Source of the DNA: Planctomycetota bacterium
Lineage (GTDB): Bacteria > Planctomycetota > Planctomycetia > Pirellulales > Pirellulaceae
Direction: 5' to 3'
Length of the DNA stretch: 64,000 bases
Assembly: GCA_014238905.1 (NCBI GenBank)
Contig: JABAAE010000001.1
Location: 44,612-108,611, forward strand
Both the position numbers and the translations under genes were made by a program. Below the pieces are notes generated by a model. That model worked only from the letters and a program-made list of their open reading frames with translations. It was not told the origin of the DNA and ran no database searches. This document shows positions 19,035-28,048 of the stretch, piece by piece (positions within the stretch are counted from its first letter, which is position 1; every line of letters starts with the position of its first letter).

Positions 19035-20054
19035 CTAAAAAACGGTTGGGATATTGCCGGTTACGGAGCTCAGCCAGGCAATTCCACCGATGTACAAACT
19101 GAATGTTATGATCGCCAGCATGACCAGGCAAACCCACTTCTCTGAGCCATCGCCGGTAATTCCGACGACCAACAGACCGGTTGCCAAAACCATCGAACCC
19201 AAGACGAAAACCAGCTCGCGAAAGAAACCCCAGGACTGATTGTTGGCGCTGGCCATTGAAGCCGCGTTTTTCAGATCCGCCCAGGTCGAATTCTGAAGCC
19301 GACGCCGTTCCTGAGATTGTTTGGTTCGGAGATCATCCATTTCCTTTTTCAGGATTCCCAACCGCTCCGGAGTAAGCGTTTTTCCCGGTGCATCCATCTG
19401 CGACTGCAATGCGTTGATTTTCGAATTGTATTCAGCTGCAAATTTCTGCTCGGCGATTTGTGAATTTGCCACCAAGCGAGATGCCCAACGATTACCCAGC
19501 GAGTCACACCCCTTTCCGCTTAGGACCAACATGAAGCCTATGATCAAACAGGGGTAACCAATCCGACTGTATTTCGAGAGAATCGGATGCGGACGATGAC
19601 CAACCGCAGCGTTATGAACAGGCAACTCCAATTCCGGCATACTTGCCTTGCTGACCGGTATTTTGGTTTCAACGACCAGCTGGGAATCGCTTGACGGAAC
19701 TGGAGCGGGAAATTTCGGTTGTTTTGTGGCTTTAGTACTCGCAGGCGGTCCGACGACCATCGGTGCGGGTGTCACTTTTGGCATAGCGATTGGATCCGGC
19801 CCTACCTTCTTGGCCGATCGAGCGGGTTGGCTTTTTGTCTTTTTCTGTGGCTGGACCGAGACTTTCGGAATCGGAGCCGGCGGAACCAATTCATCCAGTG
19901 TGGAAGCGATTTGCCAGTCCTTCATCCCTTCTTTCCACAACAAGGTCGACGACGTGATCGTATTGTTGGCAAGCAGTTGCTTTAACACTTCGGTAGCCAC
20001 CGGGCCTTGTCGTTCCCCTTTTTCAACGTAGTACCACTTGGAATGATCTGCCAT
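19035..20054 (-). CDS. GYF_2-domain membrane protein
   Basis: This is a 339-residue protein with an N-terminal GYF_2 (DUF4339) domain (residues about 5-58: WYYVEKGERQGPV, ITSSTLLWKEGMKDWQ), which in other proteins binds proline-rich or unstructured segments. A linker of about 90 residues rich in Pro, Lys and Ser follows. Then come one transmembrane helix (YPCLIIGFMLVLSG), a charged coiled coil (about 195-250), and two further helices at the C-terminus. The ATG at 20054 is preceded by AGAAGG at good spacing and is preferred over the TTG one codon upstream. GYF_2 proteins of this build are frequent in planctomycetes; their role is unknown. Confidence 0.85.
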   Translation of the reverse strand: MADHSKWYYVEKGERQGPVATEVLKQLLANNTITSSTLLWKEGMKDWQIASTLDELVPPAPIPKVSVQPQKKTKSQPARSAKKVGPDPIAMPKVTPAPMVVGPPASTKATKQPKFPAPVPSSDSQLVVETKIPVSKASMPELELPVHNAAVGHRPHPILSKYSRIGYPCLIIGFMLVLSGKGCDSLGNRWASRLVANSQIAEQKFAAEYNSKINALQSQMDAPGKTLTPERLGILKKEMDDLRTKQSQERRRLQNSTWADLKNAASMASANNQSWGFFRELVFVLGSMVLATGLLVVGITGDGSEKWVCLVMLAIITFSLYIGGIAWLSSVTGNIPTVF

Positions 20055-20215
20055 CAATACACCTTCTACAATTGACCAAAAACAACCTGTACATCTCGGA
20101 ATGAATGCTGGCGACCAGCCTTAACCACCCATTCGATATTATGACTTGGTGACCGGTCGATCCTCAAGTTCCAGAATGAACTAAAGCACCTACAAAAGCA
20201 AATCATGACTAACCG

Positions 20216-21583
20216 CTAGGTTTTCTGAGGTTGACCTTCTGGCCAATTGTAGGCAAAGACACTGTCCCAGCGGAAATCCAATGCCTTCAGCGCCTCGGGA
20301 ACAGGTTTGCAGAACCACTTTTTCTCCGAGCTGAATACAATCGCCATTGCTTCCAGTTTTTTCAACGCATCGGACACCTCAAAGTCAATTGCTAGACGGG
20401 TCTTTTTATGCAGGCTCTGTTCGGCAATTCTGTCAACTTCATCCATCGCCAATCCGTCTTCTCCAAACCTCCAAAGGATGTAATAAGCCAAGACCATCTC
20501 CCGGTAGTCCTGCGATTCTGCTTCATGAAGCACTCGGAGCAGGACACCGGCATTGTTATCCAGATTTTGAAAATACAAATGTCTGGTTAAATTCAGATGA
20601 TATTTGTCCCGCGTTTGAAAATAAGTGAAAAAGCCCTTGGCGATATATAACAAGATACCGATGAGCAGGCCCCAATATTTGAAGAAGCTGAAAATCGTTG
20701 CGAAGATGGAAAACACGGCGGTTAACCGGATCAATTTGAAAATACTGAAAGCGAGTCCGGACAACGAAGGTAATATGATTTTCCCTTGATCGACCAACGT
20801 CATCTTGACCTGTGTGCCTGGTAAAAGAGCGTGCATGTCAGAATGAGGAATGCTCTTAAAACTCTTTAGATAGACAACATCGGTAGAATGATCTTTGGAA
20901 AGCCTCTGGTGATCTCGGAGGCGAAACGCAATGACAAGTCGTTGAAAAACCTTGACGTCAAATTTTTCTTCTCGAAAAAACTTCCACCAAGTGCGTTTCG
21001 TCCATTTTTCTTCGCGATCCCCACGAGCATAAATGTATAGATCTTCAAATAAGCTAAAGTCCACACTAAGCTTGATGCCCAAAACACTGGCATTATCAAC
21101 GGCCATCTCCAAATCGCCCTGAGACAAACGCCGATAGTTGGCTCGATCCAGTAGTATCCGCAACCTGTCAAAAACGTGGTCTGAACTTTTTTTCAGGTCC
21201 GTCTCTGGGCTGTCAAACTCAAAAACCGAATCAGGATCTAAAGGTTGATAGAGCCTCTGCACTTCTGAAAACTGGGCATGATATTGGTGGTGGAGCATCG
21301 CCGCCATCACCCGAAACAACTCCCTTAGCTCCGCTTGCTCCTGAGGTGTGCAGTGTTCGATTTCGGGTAAAGAATGAAATAGCTCCCCCCGGCTGAGCGG
21401 GATGAACTGCTCTGTTGGATTGTTTGAATCTAAGGCAGGCTCAAGGGTTTCGCCCCCGCCTTTGCCACCCGGATGATCAACACGGGGAGGCTCGGCACCT
21501 GATTTTCCCTCAAGAGAAGTCACTCTTTTCGGAGTAGCCGTTCCAACATCCAACGATGCATCCTTTTTTTTCTGAGAGGTCAC
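20216..21583 (-). CDS. TMEM143/DUF3754 family protein
   Basis: This is a 455-residue protein starting at GTG 21583. After a polar low-complexity leader of about 65 residues, it carries the features of the TMEM143/DUF3754 family: IYARGDREEKW, WKFFREEKFDVKVFQRLVIAFRLRD, and VYLKSFKSIPHSDMHALLPGTQVKM, followed by two to three hydrophobic helices (about residues 275-315) and the HLYFQNLDNNAGVL segment. The family is known from mitochondria and plastids of eukaryotes and from cyanobacteria and planctomycetes, without an assigned biochemical role. The predicted topology is a large soluble domain plus a membrane hairpin. No neighbour suggests a function. Confidence 0.8.
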   Translation of the reverse strand: MTSQKKKDASLDVGTATPKRVTSLEGKSGAEPPRVDHPGGKGGGETLEPALDSNNPTEQFIPLSRGELFHSLPEIEHCTPQEQAELRELFRVMAAMLHHQYHAQFSEVQRLYQPLDPDSVFEFDSPETDLKKSSDHVFDRLRILLDRANYRRLSQGDLEMAVDNASVLGIKLSVDFSLFEDLYIYARGDREEKWTKRTWWKFFREEKFDVKVFQRLVIAFRLRDHQRLSKDHSTDVVYLKSFKSIPHSDMHALLPGTQVKMTLVDQGKIILPSLSGLAFSIFKLIRLTAVFSIFATIFSFFKYWGLLIGILLYIAKGFFTYFQTRDKYHLNLTRHLYFQNLDNNAGVLLRVLHEAESQDYREMVLAYYILWRFGEDGLAMDEVDRIAEQSLHKKTRLAIDFEVSDALKKLEAMAIVFSSEKKWFCKPVPEALKALDFRWDSVFAYNWPEGQPQKT

Positions 21584-21772
21584 GATCTGCTTTTCTGTTG
21601 AATAAAACGGAACGAAACAATGGCAAACACCTCGCTACCTGCCAGGTAGAAACGCTCACCTGATTTCTCTACTCTTCCGCGCTGAGTCAGCCATCCTATC
21701 CTCCACGCCGCCATCATTTAACAGTCACAAGAGGAGCTGCAGCTGGTTTGCGCTATATGTTTGACGATCGCC

Positions 21773-21807
21773 AGCCACAGGCTGGGAAAAAGTCCCTGCC
21801 TGTGGCT
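21773..21807. repeat. perfect 10-bp inverted repeat (hairpin)
   Basis: AGCCACAGGC at 21773-21782 is mirrored by GCCTGTGGCT at 21798-21807. Past one T/T mismatch, an inner GGGA/TCCC pairing extends the stem to about 15 bp with a loop of 5 nt (AAAAG). No T-run follows on either strand, so it is not a standard terminator. It may be a structured RNA element or a regulator site. Confidence 0.6.
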
Positions 21808-22100
21808 ATTGATGAATTCTATTGGGATCTGAGGTCCTGGGCGGCCCTTCCGATCATCCAGCGGTGGTCTCCATCATTCCGATGGCGCGTCTTGGATGCT
21901 CCCTTGCTGCCGCCAGCGAAGACTACGCTGGACCATGGACTATCCATTAATGAACCAGATTGACCGACTGCCGCCAATAGACCCTCAACAGAAAACCACC
22001 GCCACTTGGAAACGTGGGCCGGAGGACAGATCAGAAACGATCATGAGAGCCGGCAGGATTTCGGTTGGAAAATCGAAAAATAAGTAGCCAGATTTTGATG

Positions 22101-22138
22101 GGAAAGAAAAAGCGGAAAGAAAAAGCGGAAAGAAAAGC
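22101..22138. repeat. tandem repeat, 13 bp x 3
   Basis: The unit GGAAAGAAAAAGC is present twice exactly (22101-22113 and 22114-22126) and once with one A missing (from 22127). It is purine-only on the plus strand apart from the C. Confidence 0.85.
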
Positions 22139-22204
22139 CTACCCGCTCCGGAGTTTGAGAGTTCACCATGCGGCCCTCTCTTCAGCCCAGTTGCCATTCA
22201 ACCC

Positions 22205-22240
22205 AACCGCTATTCCGTTCAACCGCTATTCCGTTCAACC
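22205..22240. repeat. tandem repeat, 16 bp x 2.25
   Basis: The unit AACCGCTATTCCGTTC occurs exactly twice (22205-22220, 22221-22236), followed by the first four bases of a third copy. Confidence 0.9.
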
Positions 22241-22300
22241 TAGACGGGACGCCCCCAAAAAAAAATGGCACCGTCTTACGAGTGATTTGGATACAATCTT

Positions 22301-22344
22301 TGGTGACTGTCAATTTGCAGCTGTTGGTGACTGTCAATTTGCAG
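22301..22344. repeat. tandem repeat, 24-bp unit x 1.8
   Basis: The 20 bases TGGTGACTGTCAATTTGCAG occur at 22301 and again at 22325, separated by CTGT. It ends 16 bp from the 3' end of tRNA-Cys. Confidence 0.9.
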
Positions 22345-22360
22345 TTAATTGTGCTGAAAG

Positions 22361-22431
22361 AGGCGTCGAGCGGATTCGAACCGCTGTACACGGATTTGCA
22401 ATCCGCTGCCTAACCACTCGGCCACGACGCC
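22361..22431 (-). tRNA. tRNA-Cys (anticodon GCA)
   Basis: The 71-nt cloverleaf has a perfect 7-bp acceptor stem (GGCGTCG with CGACGCC), a D arm GCCGAGTGGTTAGGC, an anticodon loop ATTGCAAAT giving anticodon GCA, and a T arm GCGGTTCGAATCCGC. The discriminator base is U73, the strong identity element for cysteinyl-tRNA synthetase. CCA is not encoded; the genome continues with CTT. The gene stands alone. Confidence 0.96.
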
Positions 22432-22927
22432 TTGGTCGATCATCAACCCTCCTCGCCAGAAGAGGATGATTATTTTGTAACAGTTATTTTCCGGGCAAAC
22501 TAGCGAACGTTGAAAGTAAATGATCCGGTTGTAACGGTCAAGTAGCACCTGCAGCGGACGGATGACCGCTATCGCACGAAGCCTGACTGATGTAGCAAAT
22601 ACCGGATTCCAACACCAATTGATGACCCTCGACCCATTGGGAATTCTCCATCGGCTCGATTTGTCTGATTTCGGCACATGATAATTCCTGACTTAATAAT
22701 ATTTTCCGAATTTTCCCTGCAATTGAACGGTTCGCTGGGGTCGGAATGGGTCATCTAATGAGAAAAACCGGAATGACTAGCTCTTCGAAAACAGGATTCT
22801 TTGCATTCGGCAACAGCAGGTCGATGCCGCCGATGTATATTCCAACAGCCCCTGAATTTCTCGAGATCGAATCCAGGCTAATTCCGCCCGATCAGGCGGA
22901 TCATTCGAGCGTCAATGGAGTCCTTAG
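22432..22927. other. intergenic region upstream of tRNA-Cys and of a small ORF
   Basis: These 496 bases contain no gene I can support. A plus-strand open frame at 22746-23030 overlaps the better supported ORF at 22928 in another frame and lacks a ribosome site. Confidence 0.4.
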
Positions 22928-23203
22928 ATGTCGCAAAAACCTCTTCCCAAACTCAAGCAATGGACGTCTCCGGTTGCCGACGAAAACTGTTTTGTGGAAC
23001 AAGTCGTTAACTCCATATTTGATCATGTGACCGCCGATGAAATCGGCCATCGCTCCGATCGTCATGAAATTCTCAGGTTTTCCTCCTCAATCTTGGAAAA
23101 CGAGATCATTTTCGGTTCGGCAGAAGAGCGTGTTTTACGTTCGGCTAACCAAAGAATCTCCAAAAAACTGGAAAAAGTCTCCGGTTTCACGGGATCTAAT
23201 TAG
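22928..23203 (+). CDS. small hypothetical protein
   Basis: This is a 91-codon ORF with an ATG at 22928 preceded by GGAG at 7-nt spacing. The product is charged, soluble and mostly helical by eye (residues CFVEQVVNSIFDHVTADEIG and AEERVLRSANQRISKKLEKV), with no signal peptide or membrane helix. I recognise no family. The ribosome site and balanced composition favour a real gene, but a chance ORF cannot be excluded. Confidence 0.5.
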   Translation: MSQKPLPKLKQWTSPVADENCFVEQVVNSIFDHVTADEIGHRSDRHEILRFSSSILENEIIFGSAEERVLRSANQRISKKLEKVSGFTGSN

Positions 23204-23207
23204 CCAA

Positions 23208-23243
23208 AATTAACGTCTTTAATTGCGTCTAAGGACGTTAATT
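23208..23243. promoter_or_regulatory. 10-bp perfect inverted repeat upstream of the tyrosine kinase gene
   Basis: AATTAACGTC at 23208-23217 is mirrored by GACGTTAATT at 23234-23243, with a 16-nt spacer. It lies just after the small ORF and 65 bp before the -35 of the kinase promoter. The 26-bp centre-to-centre distance fits two turns and a half of DNA, so a dimeric regulator site is possible. It lacks a T-run and is a poor terminator. Confidence 0.45.
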
Positions 23244-23307
23244 GAAATAATCGGCAAAGACCGCCAGAAAGCGGGATCTCAGGAACGTTTTTTTTGGAAG
23301 AAGTTCA

Positions 23308-23335
23308 TTGTCTACCGCAGCGCTCTGTTTATACT
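23308..23335 (+). promoter_or_regulatory. sigma70-type promoter for the tyrosine kinase gene
   Basis: TTGTCT at 23308-23313 and TATACT at 23330-23335 are separated by 16 bp. The expected transcript start near 23342 leaves a leader of about 50 nt before the GTG start codon. Confidence 0.5.
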
Positions 23336-23394
23336 GATCTGAACGTCGTCCCTTCTCCGACATCCTTGTCTTTTTCTGGCTTTTTGGAGCTTTC

Positions 23395-25989
23395 GTGAGT
23401 GCTACCCCCCCTGTCAATCAGGACTGGACATCTACTAACCCCAATGCGGATCAAGGCAATTTTGATTTTGTCGGGATGCTGCAACGGCGATTCTGGGTCA
23501 TTATTGTGGCCCTGCTAATGGCAACCGGAGGTGGTGTCTTCTGGTACTGGAAAAGCGACGTCAAGTACACCTCGACGGCCAAGGCCTATATCGATATTAG
23601 GAGCGAGAATCTTTCCATTGTCGGTGCTGATGGCTTCACTGTGGGAAATACAATCACCAGCCACGATGAGATCATCCGGAGCGAAACAGTCCTGCTGGCC
23701 TCTGCCGATGAGATCATTCGGATCATGCGAGAAGGAGCAGCACCGGTGAGCAACGCTTTGCTGCAAACCACCGGGGATGAATCCGGGGCCTCCACGGCGA
23801 ACGTTGGCAGTACCGATTCGGGAACCAAGGCTTTCTCAGAACTCCAAGGGAAAAATCGCGGACAGATTTTGTCTCATCTCTCTCGGACGATTGTGGTCAC
23901 AGCCGATCGCAATGACAAAAACATCTATAGCATTCAATACACCTGCGGCATTCAAAGCGATTGCCGAACCATTCTCGGAATTGTCATCTCCCAATATGAA
24001 AAACATCTTGGGAACAAGTATGAGAGTGAAGGCAAGGACCTGTTGGAAAAGATCAAATCCGCGCAACAAAGAATCGACACCAAAATCACGGAAGCCCGTG
24101 ATAAGCTCCATAAATGGAAGTCTATTGAAATGGCGGAAGAGTTTTTTGAGCTGCGGGATGGAATTTTCATTTCCGCAAGCGGGAAAACCAATCACTTCCG
24201 TCAAGAATCCCAGTTGCTCTACAACGAGATCGAAACACTCAAGCAGAAAAAGACCAAGCTGGTGGAAGATCAGCTCTGGATCAAGGGTGCTCTTGCCAGC
24301 AACATGAGCCGGCAGGAGTTACTCACCAACATTGACAAATTCAATGAATGGCTACAGATCGAGCAGAATAAGGTCTCCCCGCAGGTCGCCGCGAAGGAAG
24401 CCGCCATTGCACGGTTCGAAGAACCCGAACCAGATGCCATCTTGACCACGACGCGATTCAGGGTGACCGCCAAACAGGGTGAGATCCAATCGCTCGCCGA
24501 TCGAGGATTCGGTGACAATTATCCTGGCATCAAAAGTCTCCGCCGTGAATTAGATGAGTTAAAATCGCAAGAGGCCATCCTGGAGGAGCAGTACAACTCT
24601 CGAGTCGCCAAAGCGCAAGCAAAGTTTGACGAAATCAAAAAACTACAAGAGGCCAATCAAGCGATCCTTCAAGAGAGTGGCCTACCGGATGGCTTGGCCG
24701 AGATCGATCTGGTTGGCATGCACCAATCCTACCTCACACAGCAGTTATCACGAACCGATGTGGAACTCATTCGTCTAGGTGCCGATCTGAAAGTCAAACG
24801 GGAACTGGCGACGAGAGTCGATAGCCTTCTTTCCCAGGAACAACGATACCAGCACGAAATCGATACTCAGCAAGCGTTGAACGAAACGGTCTTGCAGAAA
24901 ATCAGTGAGATCAACCTCGAAAAAGACAATGGTGGCTATATCCTCGATTTGCTTAACAGTCCCGGCGGCGGCCGGCAAACCGAACCCAGCTTGACGAAGA
25001 TTTTTGCAGTCACTAGTTTTCTTGGACTGATCGCCGGGGTCGGGCTCGGTTACCTGATTGAAATCGCCGACAAAACTTTCCGAACACCGGCAGAGGTCGC
25101 GCAACAATTGGGAATGCGTGTTTTAGGACACGTTCCGGTTTTGTCCATGAAGAAAGTGGAAGCCAAGGGTTCTTCCATTGATGAAACCATCATCGCCTTC
25201 CACTTGCCCAAGTCTCAACAAGCAGAGGCTTTTCGGGCAATTCGAACATCCCTCTTTTTCAGCACCCAAGGGAAAGACAGCCAGGTCATCCAAGTCACCA
25301 GCCCGACTCCGGGTGACGGAAAATCCACATTGGCGGCTAATCTTTCGGTTGCAATTGCTCAATCGGGAAAACGGGTTCTTTTACTCGACGCCGACATGCG
25401 CCGGCCAACGGTTCATTACCTCTTCGGCATTGAGGCAGAGGTCGGCTTCGCGGCGGTTCTCAGTGGGGAGGCCGAACTCGATGATGCCATCATCGATTCC
25501 AAAGAGGTCGATGGCTTGTCGGTCATGCCTTGTGGCAAGAGACCACCCAACCCGGCGGAATTGCTGACATCAAACAACATGAATGAAATACTGGAAGTGA
25601 TTCGGGAGAAGTTTGATTTCGTTGTAGTGGATTCTCCTCCGATGCTGGCCGTTACCGATCCAGCGGCGGTCGCAGCTCGTGTTGATGGTGTGATAATGGG
25701 TATGAGAATCAAGAAAAATGTCCGTTTGAGTGCCAACCGGGCGAAAGAAGTACTGGATTCCGTTGGAGCCCCGATTTTGGGAATTGTGGTCAATGGAGCG
25801 GGGATGGTTCAAGGAACCTACAGCAACTCGAATTCCTACGGATATGGCTACGGATCTGGTTACGGCTATTCGGCGGGCTATGCCAACAACTATTACAGTT
25901 ACGGCTATGACTACGGCGCATCGAGCTACTACTACACTGACGAGAACAAAACGTCCGAAAACAAAGCGATTCCCCGCAGTAAATCTTAA
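23395..25989 (+). CDS. Wzz-type polysaccharide chain-length regulator fused to a bacterial tyrosine kinase
   Basis: This is an 864-residue inner-membrane protein for exopolysaccharide polymerisation and export. The GTG start has GGAGC just upstream. The N-terminal Wzz domain (TM1 about residues 33-50, WVIIVALLMATGGGVFWYW) leads to a long periplasmic coiled coil. TM2 lies near 540-560 (FAVTSFLGLIAGVGLGYLI). The cytoplasmic BY-kinase domain follows: Walker A SPTPGDGKST (K643), Walker A' LLLDAD (665-667) and Walker B VVVDSPP (D746). The tail (about residues 810-850) is exceptionally rich in Tyr and Gly (YGYGYGSGYGYSAGY and further), the usual site of autophosphorylation. No glycosyltransferase or export gene is adjacent, so this is an isolated copy. 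Confidence 0.95.
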   Translation: MSATPPVNQDWTSTNPNADQGNFDFVGMLQRRFWVIIVALLMATGGGVFWYWKSDVKYTSTAKAYIDIRSENLSIVGADGFTVGNTITSHDEIIRSETVLLASADEIIRIMREGAAPVSNALLQTTGDESGASTANVGSTDSGTKAFSELQGKNRGQILSHLSRTIVVTADRNDKNIYSIQYTCGIQSDCRTILGIVISQYEKHLGNKYESEGKDLLEKIKSAQQRIDTKITEARDKLHKWKSIEMAEEFFELRDGIFISASGKTNHFRQESQLLYNEIETLKQKKTKLVEDQLWIKGALASNMSRQELLTNIDKFNEWLQIEQNKVSPQVAAKEAAIARFEEPEPDAILTTTRFRVTAKQGEIQSLADRGFGDNYPGIKSLRRELDELKSQEAILEEQYNSRVAKAQAKFDEIKKLQEANQAILQESGLPDGLAEIDLVGMHQSYLTQQLSRTDVELIRLGADLKVKRELATRVDSLLSQEQRYQHEIDTQQALNETVLQKISEINLEKDNGGYILDLLNSPGGGRQTEPSLTKIFAVTSFLGLIAGVGLGYLIEIADKTFRTPAEVAQQLGMRVLGHVPVLSMKKVEAKGSSIDETIIAFHLPKSQQAEAFRAIRTSLFFSTQGKDSQVIQVTSPTPGDGKSTLAANLSVAIAQSGKRVLLLDADMRRPTVHYLFGIEAEVGFAAVLSGEAELDDAIIDSKEVDGLSVMPCGKRPPNPAELLTSNNMNEILEVIREKFDFVVVDSPPMLAVTDPAAVAARVDGVIMGMRIKKNVRLSANRAKEVLDSVGAPILGIVVNGAGMVQGTYSNSNSYGYGYGSGYGYSAGYANNYYSYGYDYGASSYYYTDENKTSENKAIPRSKS

Positions 25990-26424
25990 TCGCCATTGAT
26001 CTTCTATTTCCAGCTTGAAACAGGTTGGATCACCTTGAGAGGGATTGATTGGTGTGTGGTGGCGCCCGAGATGTGATCTCTGATCCTCTCCTGAATGGCA
26101 ATCTGGTTGGCGAATTTGCTTCCTCTTTGTGCGTGCCCGTTAGCGGGAATCCCATCGCATCCTCCAGCAACGTTCTGGCTTTACCTCATCGTCGAGAACC
26201 GGCTGTTCGATCGATTGCGGTTGCTGAATTGCTGCCAAAATTGAATCCTCACCGGCAATTCCAACGAATCCAATCTGGGATTTCGGAAAAACCACCCGGC
26301 TCGTTGCCGCAAGTGGACCCTTCGCTCCACTTGCCTTCTCTGATAAAACAGTGTTTTTACTGGGCAGGTAAGTCATTTCGAGCCCTTTATTCGTCGACGA
26401 AAAACAAATTAGCGAAAAACCTTC
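25990..26424. other. intergenic region without a recognised gene
   Basis: These 435 bases lie between the tyrosine kinase and the first desaturase. Open frames exist on both strands (plus 26049 onward, minus 26140-26376), but neither has a ribosome site or recognisable sequence. Confidence 0.45.
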
Positions 26425-27927
26425 ATGAAGTCCGACGTCGCCATTATCGGAGCTGGTCCAGGTGGGTTAGCTGCTGCCATGCTCCTCGGCCATGCCGGCC
26501 TAAAAGTGACGCTCTTGGAACGCCAATCGGTGGTTGGCGGACGAACTTCGCCGATCGAAGCCAACGGCTTTCGGTTTGATACTGGTCCCACCTTTTTCCT
26601 CTATCCACGGGTACTTGAAGATATCTACGCCCAAGTCGGTCGCAACCTTTTCGAAGAAGTCAAAATGACTCAATTGGACCCGCTTTACCGGCTGGTGTTT
26701 GGGGCGGGAGGGCAGCTGGACGCCACATCAGATCTACCTCGAATGGAAAGAGAAATCGCTAAAATCTCTCCAACCGATGCGGGTGCTTTTCAAAAATACA
26801 TTGATAACAATCGTGTCAAACTCAAAAAATTTCGTCCGATTTTGGAAAAACCATTCTCCGGCGTTCTGGACTACCTGGATCCCCAGGTCATCGCCTCTGC
26901 GATGCATCTTCGTCCGTGGCGAAGCCTTGGGCAGGAACTGGAATCCTATTTCAGTGATCCCAGAATGGTCATTGCGTTTTCATTTCAATCCAAGTACCTC
27001 GGCATGTCGCCATTTAAATGTCCCAGTTTATTCTCGATCCTGGCGTTTCTGGAATATGAGCATGGTGTCTGGCACCCCGAAGGAGGCTGCAGCGCGGTCA
27101 CCGCCAACATGGCCGAGGTCTGCCGCGACTTGGGTGTCGAAATCCTGCTGGACGAAGAGGTTCAGTCGTTGGAATTCGAAGGCAAACGCCCCACCTCGCT
27201 GACGACCAAAAACCGGAATCTCGAATTTGATCAATTGGTGATCAACGCCGACTTTGCCAGAGCGATGGAGAACCTTGTCCCTGACCACATTCGAGACAAA
27301 TGGAACAATGAGACGCTGGAGAAGAAAAAGTATTCCTGTTCGACCTTTATGATGTATTTGGGAATCGAAGGGTCCTTTCCGGACGTTGCCCACCACACCA
27401 TTTATATCGCAAAAGACTATCAGAAAAACCTCCGCGAAATCGAGGACCTCAGAGTCCTGTCAGAAGACCCTTCCATCTATGTTCAAAATGCTTCGATCAC
27501 CGATAAGAGTCTCGCTCCACAGGGACACAGTACTCTTTATGTGCTAGCGCCGGTCACCCACACGACCGAAAACGTCGACTGGGAGACGCAAACAGAGTCG
27601 TTTCGCCAAAGGTGCTTGACGCAATTGGAGAAAATAGGAATTACTAATCTTCGGGATCGAATTCGGTTTGAAAAAATCATTACGCCGCAGGATTGGGACC
27701 ATGGCTATCAGCTTTACAAGGGTGCGACATTCAATTTGGCCCACAATCTCGGGCAAATGTTACATCGTCGGCCTCACAATCGATTTGAGGATTTGGACTC
27801 TGTTTTTCTCGTCGGTGGGGGTACACATCCTGGCAGCGGATTACCGGTAATCTTTGAGTCGGCGCGAATTTCAGCGAAACTGATGATGAAAGACCGAAAA
27901 CGAAAGAGAATGGCAGCGGTCAGGTAG
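26425..27927 (+). CDS. CrtI/CrtN-like carotenoid desaturase or oxidase (first of two)
   Basis: This is a 500-residue FAD-dependent amine-oxidase-type protein of the phytoene/squalene desaturase family. The N-terminal dinucleotide fold is clear (VAIIGAGPGGLAAAMLL, then LLERQSVVGGRTSPIEANGFRFDTGPTFFLYP). The family's C-terminal FAD motif is seen in VFLVGGGTHPGSGLPVIFESARISAKL. The second desaturase follows 121 nt downstream on the same strand, so the pair probably acts on one pathway. In planctomycetes carotenoids are reported to arise from squalene as C30 compounds through CrtN/CrtP-like enzymes. Whether this copy desaturates or oxidises, and whether the substrate is C30 or C40, cannot be told here. 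No prenyl synthase is adjacent. Confidence 0.9.
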   Translation: MKSDVAIIGAGPGGLAAAMLLGHAGLKVTLLERQSVVGGRTSPIEANGFRFDTGPTFFLYPRVLEDIYAQVGRNLFEEVKMTQLDPLYRLVFGAGGQLDATSDLPRMEREIAKISPTDAGAFQKYIDNNRVKLKKFRPILEKPFSGVLDYLDPQVIASAMHLRPWRSLGQELESYFSDPRMVIAFSFQSKYLGMSPFKCPSLFSILAFLEYEHGVWHPEGGCSAVTANMAEVCRDLGVEILLDEEVQSLEFEGKRPTSLTTKNRNLEFDQLVINADFARAMENLVPDHIRDKWNNETLEKKKYSCSTFMMYLGIEGSFPDVAHHTIYIAKDYQKNLREIEDLRVLSEDPSIYVQNASITDKSLAPQGHSTLYVLAPVTHTTENVDWETQTESFRQRCLTQLEKIGITNLRDRIRFEKIITPQDWDHGYQLYKGATFNLAHNLGQMLHRRPHNRFEDLDSVFLVGGGTHPGSGLPVIFESARISAKLMMKDRKRKRMAAVR

Positions 27928-28048
27928 TACCAAATGATGCACCGGTAAGTGATGTAGATTTGACACGCAGCCATCCACGGCGATTTGATAAAAACAGCAA
28001 AAAAGCGGAAGATACCAAGTCGTTACGACGTACTCCAAAGGATCAACA

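Larger units (their letters stand above)
21584..22360. other. long non-coding stretch with a hairpin and three different tandem duplications
   Basis: In these 777 bases between the DUF3754 gene and tRNA-Cys I find no ORF with a ribosome site or family resemblance. The stretch contains one long hairpin and three unrelated short tandem repeats, each listed separately. An unannotated small RNA remains possible. Confidence 0.5.

Noticed and set aside
26026..26039. Match to the 3' end of 16S rRNA (GGTTGGATCACCTT)
   Set aside because: The resemblance stops after 14 bases and no other rRNA sequence is near; chance match.
26049..26579. Plus-strand ORF of 176 codons
   Set aside because: It overlaps the start of the first desaturase in another frame and has no ribosome site or recognisable motif.
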